Assembly (NCBI GenBank): GCA_021186555.1
Contig: JAJKFL010000005.1
Location: 39,261,135-39,325,134, forward strand
Direction of reading: 5' to 3'
Length of the DNA stretch: 64,000 nt
Source: Reticulitermes speratus
Lineage: Eukaryota > Arthropoda > Insecta > Blattodea > Rhinotermitidae
Below, in pieces: positions 34,712 through 44,640 of this stretch (positions are counted from its first letter, which is position 1; each line of letters opens with the position of its first letter). The notes beneath the pieces were generated by a model. It was given only the letters and a program-made list of their open reading frames with translations. It did no database searches and was not told where the DNA came from. The translations under genes were made by a program, and so were the position numbers.

Positions 34712-36324
34712 GTGAGATTAACCTTGATGTCATAAAACTAAAGTTTTTATCTATCTACGTTTCTCATTTCCTCCATTCGTGGTTCATGTCTTACTTCTCT
34801 CGTTACTGTCTGTTTAATCGCCACAAAACAGGGGACTATTTGGTGAAGATTAAAAATTCCAAAGCTCTTGAATATGAAGTTTTCTCCAGTGTCTTGTTAC
34901 TTGATTTCTCCTGTGTCCACATACTTTTCTCCTTTTACTTTCTTCCTCAGAGGGACGTCATATTTTATATCCGTTGAACAAACTTAAAACATGTAATGTT
35001 ATAAAGTCTTTATTTTAAAGATAAAATGGACATGTATCTAGTGCGTCAGGTATGCGATAAAAACAGAGATACGCCTCGAGCCAAGCTTAAATACGCAGGA
35101 GAACAGATAAATATTTGTAGTAAAATCTCAGACGGTTTGGTTCTTAACTGCTTCATGAGTAAACAATCATATTCTGAAGTGCGTGCCGCATTAATATAGA
35201 ATTACGTAACTGAATGACGTAATAAGTGACTAATTAGATTACACCTAACGTGTGGTATGGGACCGAATGCTAATTAACCTTTGTTCATTGCAACCCCCTG
35301 AATCTACGAGTATTTCTGTAAGATTCGCTTCAATACCATGCTCTTTGTACAGCCTGCAACCTCCGTAGGCCTAAACATTTTTTAACTTTCCCAAATCCAG
35401 ATGGATTCACCTGCGTTTTATTAACCATTTTTAAGTGGTCTAATAACAGTACGAAACGGTTATAAATTGTGACTGTACCTTTCTTGTGCTATTATTATTT
35501 TTTCAAATCCCTAAGTTTATTTTAGCAATTTGTTTTCTAATATTCAGAAATGATCTACTGTGTTCTTAGTATTAAAGTATTTCTCCTCTATCAAGTGTAA
35601 CACACTTGTATTGGAGAAATAATTGAAACAGCGGATTCAGACGTGTTTTGTTTCATAAAATTTCAGTTTCACAATGTACATCCAACGCTGCATTAACACA
35701 TACCAATATATTTGTTCTAAAGATTGACATTGGGCAGTTTGTTCAGTTGATTTGTATAGCGAGTAGTTATGCTGACGGACAGATTCCTGGCCCTTATCTT
35801 GTAAGATATCTGCTACGTGCAACGCGAAACTGAGAAACATGGCCGGGAAGTGGAAAATGGAAAATAAATATGTTTTTCTTTGAACCTGGACTGTTTAAGC
35901 ACGAAGGTTATTCGAAACTTTGGTGATTATTTACCAGTCGACACGGTGTAACATCCCAGAAGGCTTGAACTATTTATTTATATAGATTCAAATATTTTAT
36001 CATTATATTAAGAGAATACACTCCTCTCTTATTAAAAACCGAAACTAATTTTCATCAGTTGTTTACCAGAAACCAGGAAGTTTTATTTTGAGTATTATTA
36101 AGAAAGTCAGGTAATGTTCAGAAGTATTCGGAGTTTCTGAGCGAGAGAGTTTTTTCGTGTCAAGGAAGTCATTGAATAGGGTCACCCTATGAGAGAGAGC
36201 ACACGGCTATGCGGGTCAAAACGTTATGTACATATATTCGCACCATAACAGTCAGACTTTTGAACCGCATAATACACAAATTCAGGTCTTTTTCACGGTT
36301 AATTTCTTCCAACTTAATGCATCG
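34712..36324. other. No recognised gene; one foldback arm
   Basis: At about 35915-35972 the plus strand reads 'cgaaactttggtgattattt', 'accagtcgacac' and 'ggtgtaacatcccagaagg'. This matches the outer half of the right arm of the foldback at 29338 and has no partner arm. The rest is unrecognised AT-rich DNA. Confidence 0.55.
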
Positions 36325-36594
36325 CTAGCTGGAAAAGGAGACAGACGAGAAGGCAAAGAATGAAGAAGATGGGAAATCAGAGAAGGAACAGTAGATAGAG
36401 ACGAAGAAAACATCCAAAACTCCCATCTTACAGAGTAATGTTGCTTGGGAAGGCTTTGTTTGGACAGGTCGTTGTGTTTTCTTTGCTGTTACCGAGTGAA
36501 AGCCAAGCCGCCATAATCCGAAACACGCGGGCACATGATGCCTCATGGCGCTAATGTATTTTGTTTTCCCAACGTATTGAATGGCGTCGCACAT
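36325..36594 (-). pseudogene. Possible Penelope-type GIY-YIG endonuclease relic (weak)
   Basis: The 89-codon minus frame contains CDAIQYVGKT at residues 2-11 and an Arg at residue 18, spaced like the C..(Q)YVG.T......R pattern of the GIY-YIG nuclease at the end of Penelope-like polyproteins. After about residue 60 the frame turns into low-complexity Phe/Ser and no further conserved block is seen. The upstream frame has a stop about ten codons before the motif. The context (several Penelope-type hammerheads, one at 37079 on the same strand and about 500 bp upstream) makes it plausible, but the match is short and may be chance. Confidence 0.28.
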
Positions 36595-37078
36595 ATCACG
36601 CGTTTGACGTCAAAATGTTGACACTGCACTAATGACAACCGCGTTTCAGCAGGTGCGTCACACGCTACCCGCATTTCTGAAATCAAAGCTTCTGTCCCAT
36701 ACAGGCCAAATTCAAGGTCAGGTTGTGTGTGTATTGGGGAGTGTTTGCTGATTCAAAAATGACCCACATTAGAATTATCCGTGTTAGAATAACATTATAT
36801 TTCAGACTAAATATTGTGGAATTGTACATTTTGCGTCTGTGTACTTCCATTCATCGCCATGATTCTTCTTATACCTTACTGCACCGATTCGATTTTGATT
36901 GATCTTCATACTCGAGGTCTGGTCTGATTCGACTCAATATAACCCCTACTTTACTTTAAACTGAAACGGAATTTGTAATTTTTATGTGGAAGTGAGTTTT
37001 CATGCAAACCATTTTAGATGTCAAATCACAAATTAAAAAGCCAACAAATGCACTGTATTTCCACAAGTATAGTGTAAT

Positions 37079-37122
37079 GCCCCTACAAATATTTCAGCTT
37101 TACCAAGCCATCATCAGGGGGT
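37079..37122 (-). ncRNA. Hammerhead ribozyme candidate (small, dimer-type)
   Basis: On the minus strand: CTGATGA at 37117-37111, an extra T at 37110, stem II as four Watson-Crick pairs GCTT/AAGC (37108-37105 with 37100-37097) extended by a G-T, and GAAA at 37095-37092. Stem III is TATTTGT after the core, giving A-T, T-G and A-T around a two-base loop. H17 is A37084, with cleavage predicted between 37084 and 37083. Stem I pairs four G (37083-37080) with four C (complement of 37118-37121). Every expected element is present. Stem III looks like a mutated form of the ACATATGT palindrome at 17850. Confidence 0.65.
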
Positions 37123-38148
37123 CCAAGGTTTACATATACTTAACATCCATTATTATGGATATCAGAATGCACGGGGAATATAATGTGACATTTTAGATGT
37201 GTTATTTAACGATATTGTGAGCTGCTAAGGTCATATACCGTCAGTAATAGACGATTGTATGAGTATGGATCATTTTTGGAATGATGCTGATAGGGAAACC
37301 CGAAGTTCTCGGAGAAAAACTGCCCCAATGGCACTTTTTTCGCCGCATAGTCTACAGTGACCGGCCTGGGATCGAGTCCGGAATTTTTACGCCGTTAAGA
37401 AGATACCTTGTGGTTTTCGAATTTGCGATACTGCGTCGTCGTGTGGCTGGTTACTGTCGTTTGGAAGGAATCTGCTACCGCCATCTAGATTTCTGAAATG
37501 CTTTGACGTAACCTGAATTACAAAAGTAATTAAGATAAGCAATCGTTTTGAAAATGTCTTTGATAATTTGCGTGTTTAATGAAACGCATATCGATTGCTG
37601 CAGTTAAATTTAGATTTTTAACAACAGACGTGTCTATACTATGCAACACCAACAAGTAATTAAGGTTTTTACGTATTCACGATATGTGCTTTAACAGTGA
37701 GGAATATGCTGTAAGATGTAATTCAGTGTAAGGTTTTTATTTATCTTCCGTGAAAATTCGACAGACGTAAATATAAACTGACATAAGTGAATAAAATTCA
37801 GAGAATGTCGTTATTTGAAACCCAAGTGCAGATAAGAAACTTTCCATAATGTTTGTGAACTAGCGACATATTGTACAAAGACACAGAGAAAAAATGTATT
37901 TTTATTAAAATGCTAATAGATATATGGTAAATCAAAAGGTCCGAAATGTCAGTTTAGCAGACTATTTAATCCATCACTTACTGAAGACTAACAAGCGTAA
38001 AAGGAGGCATAATAGCACTGAAATTGACGGATGTTCTGTAGCCATCAACATACTTATCTGAATTGACAACTCCATTGTTCTTTATGCGAAGAAACACTTC
38101 TGTAATATTTAATGAAAATGTTGGCATCCCTCTTCGCGGTCCTAATGT
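37123..38148. other. No recognised gene
   Basis: Short frames only. A B-box-like gggatcgagtccgg near 37370-37383 lacks a convincing A box and is not called as a SINE. Confidence 0.5.
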
Positions 38149-38161
38149 TTGTTTCATCATT

Positions 38162-38423
38162 TTTTTTCCTATGGCTCGACAGCCCTATATGGGCCTGGGC
38201 CTCCTCGTTTCGTCGAGGTTTCATGATCACACACATTAGACACACCACAGTCGGTAGGACTCCTCTGGACGAGGGACCAGCTCGTCGCAGAGACCTCTAC
38301 CTGACAGCACACAACACTCACAACAGACAGACATCCATGCCCCCGGTGGGATTCGAACCCACGATCCTAGTAAGCGAGCGGCCGAAGACCCACGCCTTAG
38401 ACCGCACGGCCACTGGGATCGGC
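38162..38423 (-). repeat. SINE family C, full length, perfect 13-bp TSD
   Basis: Flanked by ttgtttcatcatt at 38149-38161 and 38424-38436, a perfect TSD. On the minus strand the element opens with a tRNA-like head: 'gtggccgtgcggtctaagg' as A box and ggttcgaatcc at 38359-38349 as B box, with a long variable region as in class II (Ser/Leu) tRNAs. It ends in an A-rich tail, seen as T-rich sequence at 38162-38169. The plus-strand frame across it contains VGFEPTI and RPKTHALDR, a known kind of false protein prediction. The clean TSD marks it as the youngest of the four C copies here. Confidence 0.93.
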
Positions 38424-38436
38424 TTGTTTCATCATT

Positions 38437-40000
38437 ACTGACGATTAATTATAGCCATCCCACAGCACTAATTAGATGCCACGACATAATGGGCATTCAC
38501 TTGCATACTGGACGTACCTGGTTCAAGTCCCTGACATTTGCCTCAACCAATCTAGTTCAGCTGAAAAATAGTGAAAAACACGGGTCACAACAACTTCGCT
38601 TCGTATCTCATTTTTGCAGTACACACTCTTAGGTATTAAAAAATTAAAGCACGTGTTACAGAGTAAGTTTATCACGTGAAAGGTATGGCTGACACGTGTA
38701 ATCGTATTCTTAGGATTTCTTCTGGTTGCATTAAATGTTGATTTAAATCTTGTGTAGTTAAGTATATCTGATAAGTTTCTTTATTTCCCCTCTACACGAC
38801 AACATAACTTAAAAGTGCACATTAATTTGAAAAATGTATGATCTATTATAAATATGTTTCAGTTTTCCCTTTGTCCAGGTGAATGTTAATTTCACCCTTT
38901 GAAGTCTAAAAGTACTGCTTTGTCCAAAGCTTTACAATATAAGAAACAGCATTTCTTTGCTTGAAGGTTCCTATGCTCCGCACGCTTATTCTTCTCATGA
39001 AGCAGTATTAAGATTAAAATGTGCACGGAGCACCGTTTGAATGATAACGACAGAAAAAAAACTACGTTTGAAGGCTGCAACGAATCTCCATTAGATACAA
39101 AAAACAGTTCGTATCTTACAAATATCAAAATATGCTTCCATCACAGAAAATCGCTCAATGTTGTATAGTGAAATTGCTCATTCTGAAAATCATTCAGAAC
39201 ACAGAAATAATACGAAGTGTACGAAATGCAGACTTCGGGTGTTAAGCCTGACGGTACAGATAGTATACTAGCCACAGGGCTTCAAAAAGTTAAGTTCTAC
39301 CGTTATTTTAATATACGCTTTATTGTTTTAAGTTAATTAAACCTTCTTGTATTCTCTGCGATCGGTCTCTTGGCCTCAACGACGCCTCTGACAGGCACAA
39401 GTGCGGCACCATACTTAGTATTCTTAGCTTAAACATCTGCTGGTTGCTGTATAAAGCAGTTTAATGGAAGTGCCTCTTTTCAGCGTCGATTGCAGATGAA
39501 GTATGATGCATCACGGACGTGAATATATTGTAACAGAGATGGATGGGTTACCGTGTTGGAAAAATCATGAAAATATGTTGATGGCTTGGCTCGACAGCTC
39601 TATTCAGAGAGCATTAGTTCCTGTGCTACTGTGTTTGTAATTTCACATTATGATGAACTTACTGGCTGACTGGTTAAACTCCATGACGTATAGTGTCTCC
39701 CTCGCCATTCAGCCGGTTAACAAATTTCCTGTTCTTGCAGAATAAAAAATTTTCGTCACCGTCATCACAAAATCTCGCACAAAGCCACGTCTCTTCAGTT
39801 CAACCTTTCAAAACTGATTTAGTCCTTACGAATGACCAGTTGTAAAATCTTTTCCAATCAACGTCTTTCCACGAAAAGTTCAACCAAGGTATCTACGAAT
39901 GTCATGTGTACTCCATGCGAGTCGTGTCTGTTGCACTTTTTTTTTTTTGCCGCCGTAAGGATATCACGAATTGTAAAACTTACAGTTACGCAGCTAACCG
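38437..40000. other. No recognised gene
   Basis: Short frames only. A B-box-like ggttcaagtccc at about 38520-38531 has no clear A box. The rest is unrecognised AT-rich DNA. Confidence 0.5.
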
Positions 40001-40072
40001 TCTTACAATCTTGCTCCATTTTTGTCTTACAATCTTGCTCCATTTTTGTCTTACAATCTTACGCCATTTTTC
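40001..40072. repeat. 24-bp tandem repeat, three copies
   Basis: tcttacaatcttgctccatt + tttg is present at 40001-40024 and 40025-40048 without change, and at 40049-40072 with three or four changes. Since 24 is a multiple of three, the crossing frame repeats the octapeptide SCSIFVLQ. This is a property of the repeat, not evidence of a protein. Confidence 0.93.
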
Positions 40073-40326
40073 TGTATGAAAGAATGACTGACCTACATGC
40101 AGAAAACGCCATTAAATTCAGCAATGTCATCCATTCTTTTAGCAACTAAATGTCGTGTACAAGTTTCATGTCAAAAGTAATACATTCTACATAGAAACAG
40201 TTCATAATTCCACGATGTGAATTTCTCAGTTCAGGGCACAATATAATCCCCCACCTACATTTCTTCACAATGACCGGAAAGAAAGATACACTGTGTAAGC
40301 AATTCCTTTTTCCCGCCTCGATCTTA

Positions 40327-40606
40327 GGAGGTGGCATAGCGTAATTTGTATAGCGACCATTACATGAGATCGAGGTAAGAGGAGTCGTCGTTCGATTCCC
40401 GGCACACCTAAGAGATTGATCTATTCAGCGAAACGTGCAGACCGGCTCTGGGGCCCACCCATCGTATTTAATGGGTACTGGGGCTATTTCGCCGGGAATA
40501 AAGCGGCCAGGGCGTAAAGTTGATTACTCAAACCCGTTCAGTGCCGAGGTCAAAAATGAGTAGAAATTTACGTCTACTCCCCCTATACGCCTTAATGGCG
40601 TGCGCA
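40327..40606 (+). repeat. SINE family A, full length
   Basis: The head begins near 40327 with 'ggaggtggcatagcgtaatt' (A box) and has the B box gttcgattcccgg at 40390-40402. The body matches the copies at 3085 and 28999: 'ccggctctggggcccaccc', 'taaagcggccagggcgtaaa', 'agtgccgaggtcaaaaatg' and 'acgtctactccccctata', ending near 'gcgtgcgcagggg'. The head carries an insertion of about 10 bp between the boxes relative to the copy at 28999. No TSD was resolved. Confidence 0.87.
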
Positions 40607-41668
40607 GGGGCAAGTTTGCGTCATCCATATCCACTTATTCGCTGTAACATTGCAAGTGGAAGATCGTAACTGACGGGTCCCACAGTTAATGCAATTTGTT
40701 TCAGTCCACTGTTAGGCTGAAGTAAGCTCTTCAAGAAATAATTTAGCAAGACTTATGCTGTAATTTCAAACCATATTTTAAAAATTTATTTCTTTGAGAA
40801 ATGCACGTAGGTCTTTCAAATATTTCGGACCACAGCTGCAATATATTTAAAGCCAGTTACAAGAACGCTTGTCATGGTTTCTCAGCACATTCCATCTTTT
40901 TTTACCTCCTCCTGGCCCCCCCCCCCCCCCCACGACGTATGACTTTTCTTCACCATTTCTCCCAAACGAATGTCGGAACTTTACTGCCCTGTTCTGAAAA
41001 ACGAATGTCACTAAAATGAAATGTGGTCCACATTTTTTGTGATATTCTTGTTTCCACAAAAATGTTTCCATTTTACTGTGACAACTGAAAGAAAAGGTTA
41101 TACACTCACAAGTAAATGGAGTTAAAGTAACAGAAAGAAATACACAACAGTTCACAACATAGCGTACAAGTCAACCGTAGGTTCACTGACGCATAAAATG
41201 TGATATGATTCAACTTAGAAAAGTGAACACGAAATATAAAATTGTAATCCAATAAACTGTTACAGGTTATAAATAAGTTAAGAAATACCAGCTCTACCTT
41301 AGTTTTACGGCTCGTTCTCTCAGTTACTGTCCATGGATTTTAAATTTGTGACTGTATTCGAGAAAAACACTGAAGATATCCTTCAAATCTGCCTCCTCAC
41401 GTTGTACAGAAGACACACTAAACGTTTTTATGGGATCTTTGCAACAGAATTACACTGGACCATAATCGGTATCTCGTAAACTGCGAGATTTGCCATTGGT
41501 CCTGCTTAACTGTTATGGTTAGATCTCTGCCTCAGCTCGTACCTCACAGAGAGCACAGTCTGTCTCAGTTACAGGAACCAATCAGGACGAGACGTCATGA
41601 ATGTAGGTGGAGCTTCATGCGAAGTGTCTGTTATTTTTGTCCGATTTTAACCAAAGCGAAATGTGTCT
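40607..41668. other. No recognised gene; run of 16 C
   Basis: A homopolymer of 16 C lies at 40916-40931. The crossing frames encode poly-Pro or poly-Gly artefacts. Nothing else is recognised. Confidence 0.55.
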
Positions 41669-42041
41669 ATGTAGTTAGTTAGTCCCCATGTCGCTCCAAT
41701 CGCGGAGCATTGGGGGCCTCCTTTCGGAGGTTTCTATGGTCATGTGCGTTGATGTAGCGGGTGACCAGCCCACTGACCGCACAAGTTCTACTCAATCCTG
41801 ATGTGACTGCCAGAGCTATCTGGCAGGCAGTCAGGAGACTTGGGTGAGAAATGCCGACCCGTAGGGTTCTTTTACATGCCGTAAATCTACGACATGGGAC
41901 CGACGGCTTTACTTCCCCTCCGAAGGAAGTGGTGCTCCGGAGTTTTATCACCCTTAAAAATCCATCGCCCTCGGTCGGGATCGAACCTGCGAACCTTGGG
42001 CCCAGTGGCGAGCACGCTAACCACTAGTCCACCGAGGGCGA
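41669..42041 (-). repeat. SINE family D, full length with tRNA head
   Basis: On the minus strand the head opens 'gtcgccctcggtggactagt', with an A box (tggactagtggttagcg) and a B box (ggttcgatccc, complement of 41987-41977). A nine-pair acceptor-like helix can form between cgccctcgg and ccgagggcg, longer than a normal seven-pair tRNA acceptor. The body shares all blocks with the truncated copy at 8516, and the 3' end is a short run of ctaa units (seen as agttagttag at the left). The TSD is not resolved. Confidence 0.88.
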
Positions 42042-44463
42042 CAAGTATCATAAAGCATCCCAAATATTAAATTCCACAAATCCTTGCACTGGGAGGAAAA
42101 CGAAAGATGGACAGACGTGCTTAGCTAATAGTCGATTTCTATAACTACTTGCAGATGTGCCTAAGCGATTAGGGCTTAAGCTTAGACATTTTTCGTTTTT
42201 GCTGTAATTTGTTTTCCTAGGTGATGCATAATTTTCCTCGATGGAAACCACAGATAGTTTTCGTAAAAGTATTAAATTATGGCATAAGAATTACTTTACA
42301 TCCTATTGTCAATCACCAAGGCAAGTTCAGGACAAAAGTAGTCTGTATGATGAGTAATTGTCGTCTGGATTGTGCTAAGGGATTGCTTGTTTTAGCTCTA
42401 AATATAATTTTAACAAATGCATTCGAAACCGAACTGATCCATATATCTCCCGGTCAGTCACATTTGATAAAGTCAATATTTTGTGACTGGGTGGTATACC
42501 ACTCTTCCACTATCGTTCAAACACCAGGATCAATGACGTGTACACTCTGTCGGTTATCACCTTCTGTATTGTCCTACAATTGCGAGACGTGTAAAAAAAT
42601 TACTGTGAAAAATTTGTGTTTAAGGTGGAAATATATATTATTTTATTAGCGGTTTACCTAAGTCTTTAACGGCGAATATTTTACATTAACTTCTGGGTAT
42701 ATTTCACTTTACGTGATCATCTCAACGTGTTTGACAAGTAAACCACTAACCTGCTTGCGAGATTTCAGATTCTTACAGCGATTGTAATGAAGAAGTAAGT
42801 TTTCTGTGATATTAAACCGTGTCATTTGGTAAATATTTACTGACGTTTCGTAGGGTACGACGTTATGTCTCACAAAACCTGAGCTAATTAAATTTTATTT
42901 ATTGCCAATTTTTTCAATGTGTTCCGGCTGAAGTCAGAGTAGTAAGTTCCATGATGACTGACCGTATCCCTACTCCACATTCCATCTTTCATGATCGTCT
43001 CATCCAATTTGATATTACGTAACCTGTGTACTTAAATGACGTAATAATCAACATTTCGACACTCCGAATGTCACGGCTCCTATTTTGTATTCGGTGTGTC
43101 CCTTTTTCATATCTTTCGGAAACCAGCCATCCAGACTCAGTTTTAGAGGTTTTCCTCAGATCCACCCTTCTAATTCTCGTATGGTACAACAAGTTAGGCT
43201 ACGGATTATTATTTACCCGTCATTTTTTATTCATTAATCACTGGCCACCTTACCATTTTACGCTACATAATGTCAACTGGTAAATAAACAAACCAAGAGT
43301 CAAATAAAGACTGCTATGTGGACGAAATCAGCATGCAAGAAAACCCTGTGCTGAAAGGTAATGTATAATGCAAGACAGACGTAAGAAACAGCAGAATATA
43401 TGGGAAGGTCTATAAAGTATCCGTTCAAAACCCTCAAAAAGTACGCAGATATGATGTGCCCGATCGATAGGCCAAGTTGCTACTAAATAGCCGGAAGTGA
43501 AAGGTTTATTTTTACCCTTAATTAAAAAAAAAAACAGACAGTAACACGTAACATAACATAATATTCACCTTACAAGGTACAATTCTCTAATAAGTTCAAA
43601 CACATGGAAAAAGTGATAAAAATATTCTCGATTATTTGAAAACAAGAAAGGAAAAGGGAGTTAAAAATGTCACGGAACGCACCGTCTTTTCTGAAATTGC
43701 TGAAATGTCTTTAATATTGCATATCGATAACTGATGTTAAAATAATATAATAATAAATATCTTTTTATGTAGAGCAGTGTTGACGAGAGAGCAGTATGCA
43801 ATTCATACACCTCAACCAGTGCAGTATTAAAAATTAAAATTACTCAGATTAGCGGAATAATATAAGCAAAACTTTGGTTCACGAATCAGAGGCCTTGTTG
43901 CCAACCTAACAGTCGGTCATGTGGTCAAGAAATGTCCTACTTATTACAGAAACTGAGGCTTCACCCTAATTCTGACAAATTGTGGTACTGAAACCTGCCT
44001 GAGTCAGATGAATTCAGGACACACCCACTTTCTATTTATTATTTAAGATTCATTTTTATTATTTTCTTTCCATCTACGTCTATGTCTCTCAAGTGTTTCT
44101 TTTCATCAAAACTTCCCGATTAAAATCGTATAAACTGCATTAAGCGTGCTTATCTGCCGTGTCCCCCTCATCCTTCTCCATCTTACCTCCATAATAACAT
44201 CTGACGAACAGTTTAACTGTCCACTGCTCGACACGGCGCAACATCACAGAAAACTTGAATCTTCAGCAACACCGCTGTTTCAGAAATTTTGTAAAGACGA
44301 CATTAAGCTCCTGCAAGTTACTTCGGCGATGATGATAAATACTGGTTTAGGCTACTGTTCGCCTACTGGTGGCAGCGAAATTAGAAATAGGGAATCCAGC
44401 GATTGCCTTATCGGACGCTACCGATAGAACCTGCTTCAGAGAATTGAGCTGTAGGTTAGCAAC
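42042..44463. other. No recognised gene; one foldback arm
   Basis: At about 42811-42880 the plus strand reads 'taaaccgtgtcatttggtaa', 'atatttactgacgtttcgta' and 'gggtacgacg', the foldback-family arm. On the minus strand a CGTA/TACG stem precedes GAAACGTC, but CUGANGA is lost. A 142-codon frame at 42221-42649 shows no recognisable motif and is probably chance. Confidence 0.5.
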
Positions 44464-44640
44464 ACTCTGGGGTAGGCACTACAAAATTGAAATAACCTGA
44501 AATCTCCTATGAAGGTCATCAGTACAACATATGTTTTCAGCAACTCGTACACAAAATTAAAATAAAATGTATAGAAGTATTCTATATATTTGATTTTAAT
44601 TTTGTTTACGAGTTGGTGAACGTACATGTTGCTGTAACAG
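44464..44640. repeat. Snapback hairpin, ~51-bp arms, 3-base loop
   Basis: 44526-44576 and 44580-44630 are inverted copies (for example 'caactcgtacacaaaattaa' against 'ttaattttgtttacgagttg') separated only by gta. Several mismatches are present. Just outside the left arm, on the minus strand, CTGATGA occurs at 44522-44516 with a possible three-pair stem II (cct/agg), but GATTT stands where GAAAC is expected. The left arm itself holds GAAA directly before ACATATGT. It thus contains both halves of the hammerhead-type motif, decayed and rearranged. Confidence 0.72.

Noticed and set aside
38112-38441. 109-codon frame containing VGFEPTI
   Set aside because: It reads through SINE-C, which has an exact TSD and a tRNA-like head. 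This is a known kind of false protein prediction.
39832-40149. 105-codon frame with repeated SCSIFVLQ
   Set aside because: The repeat is the 24-bp minisatellite at 40001-40072; the remainder has no motif.
42221-42649. 142-codon frame with several Cys and His
   Set aside because: No recognisable domain, no splice or promoter context, and length compatible with chance in 64 kb.
42918-42950. atgtgttccggctgaagtca site
   Set aside because: GGAAC replaces GAAAC and only a very short CTGA/TCAG pairing exists; too degraded to call.
43910-44010. LINE-like peptide (LLQKLRLHPNSDK) downstream of GHVVKKCPTYY
   Set aside because: It weakly resembles a reverse-transcriptase segment, but two frames are needed and no second conserved block follows.
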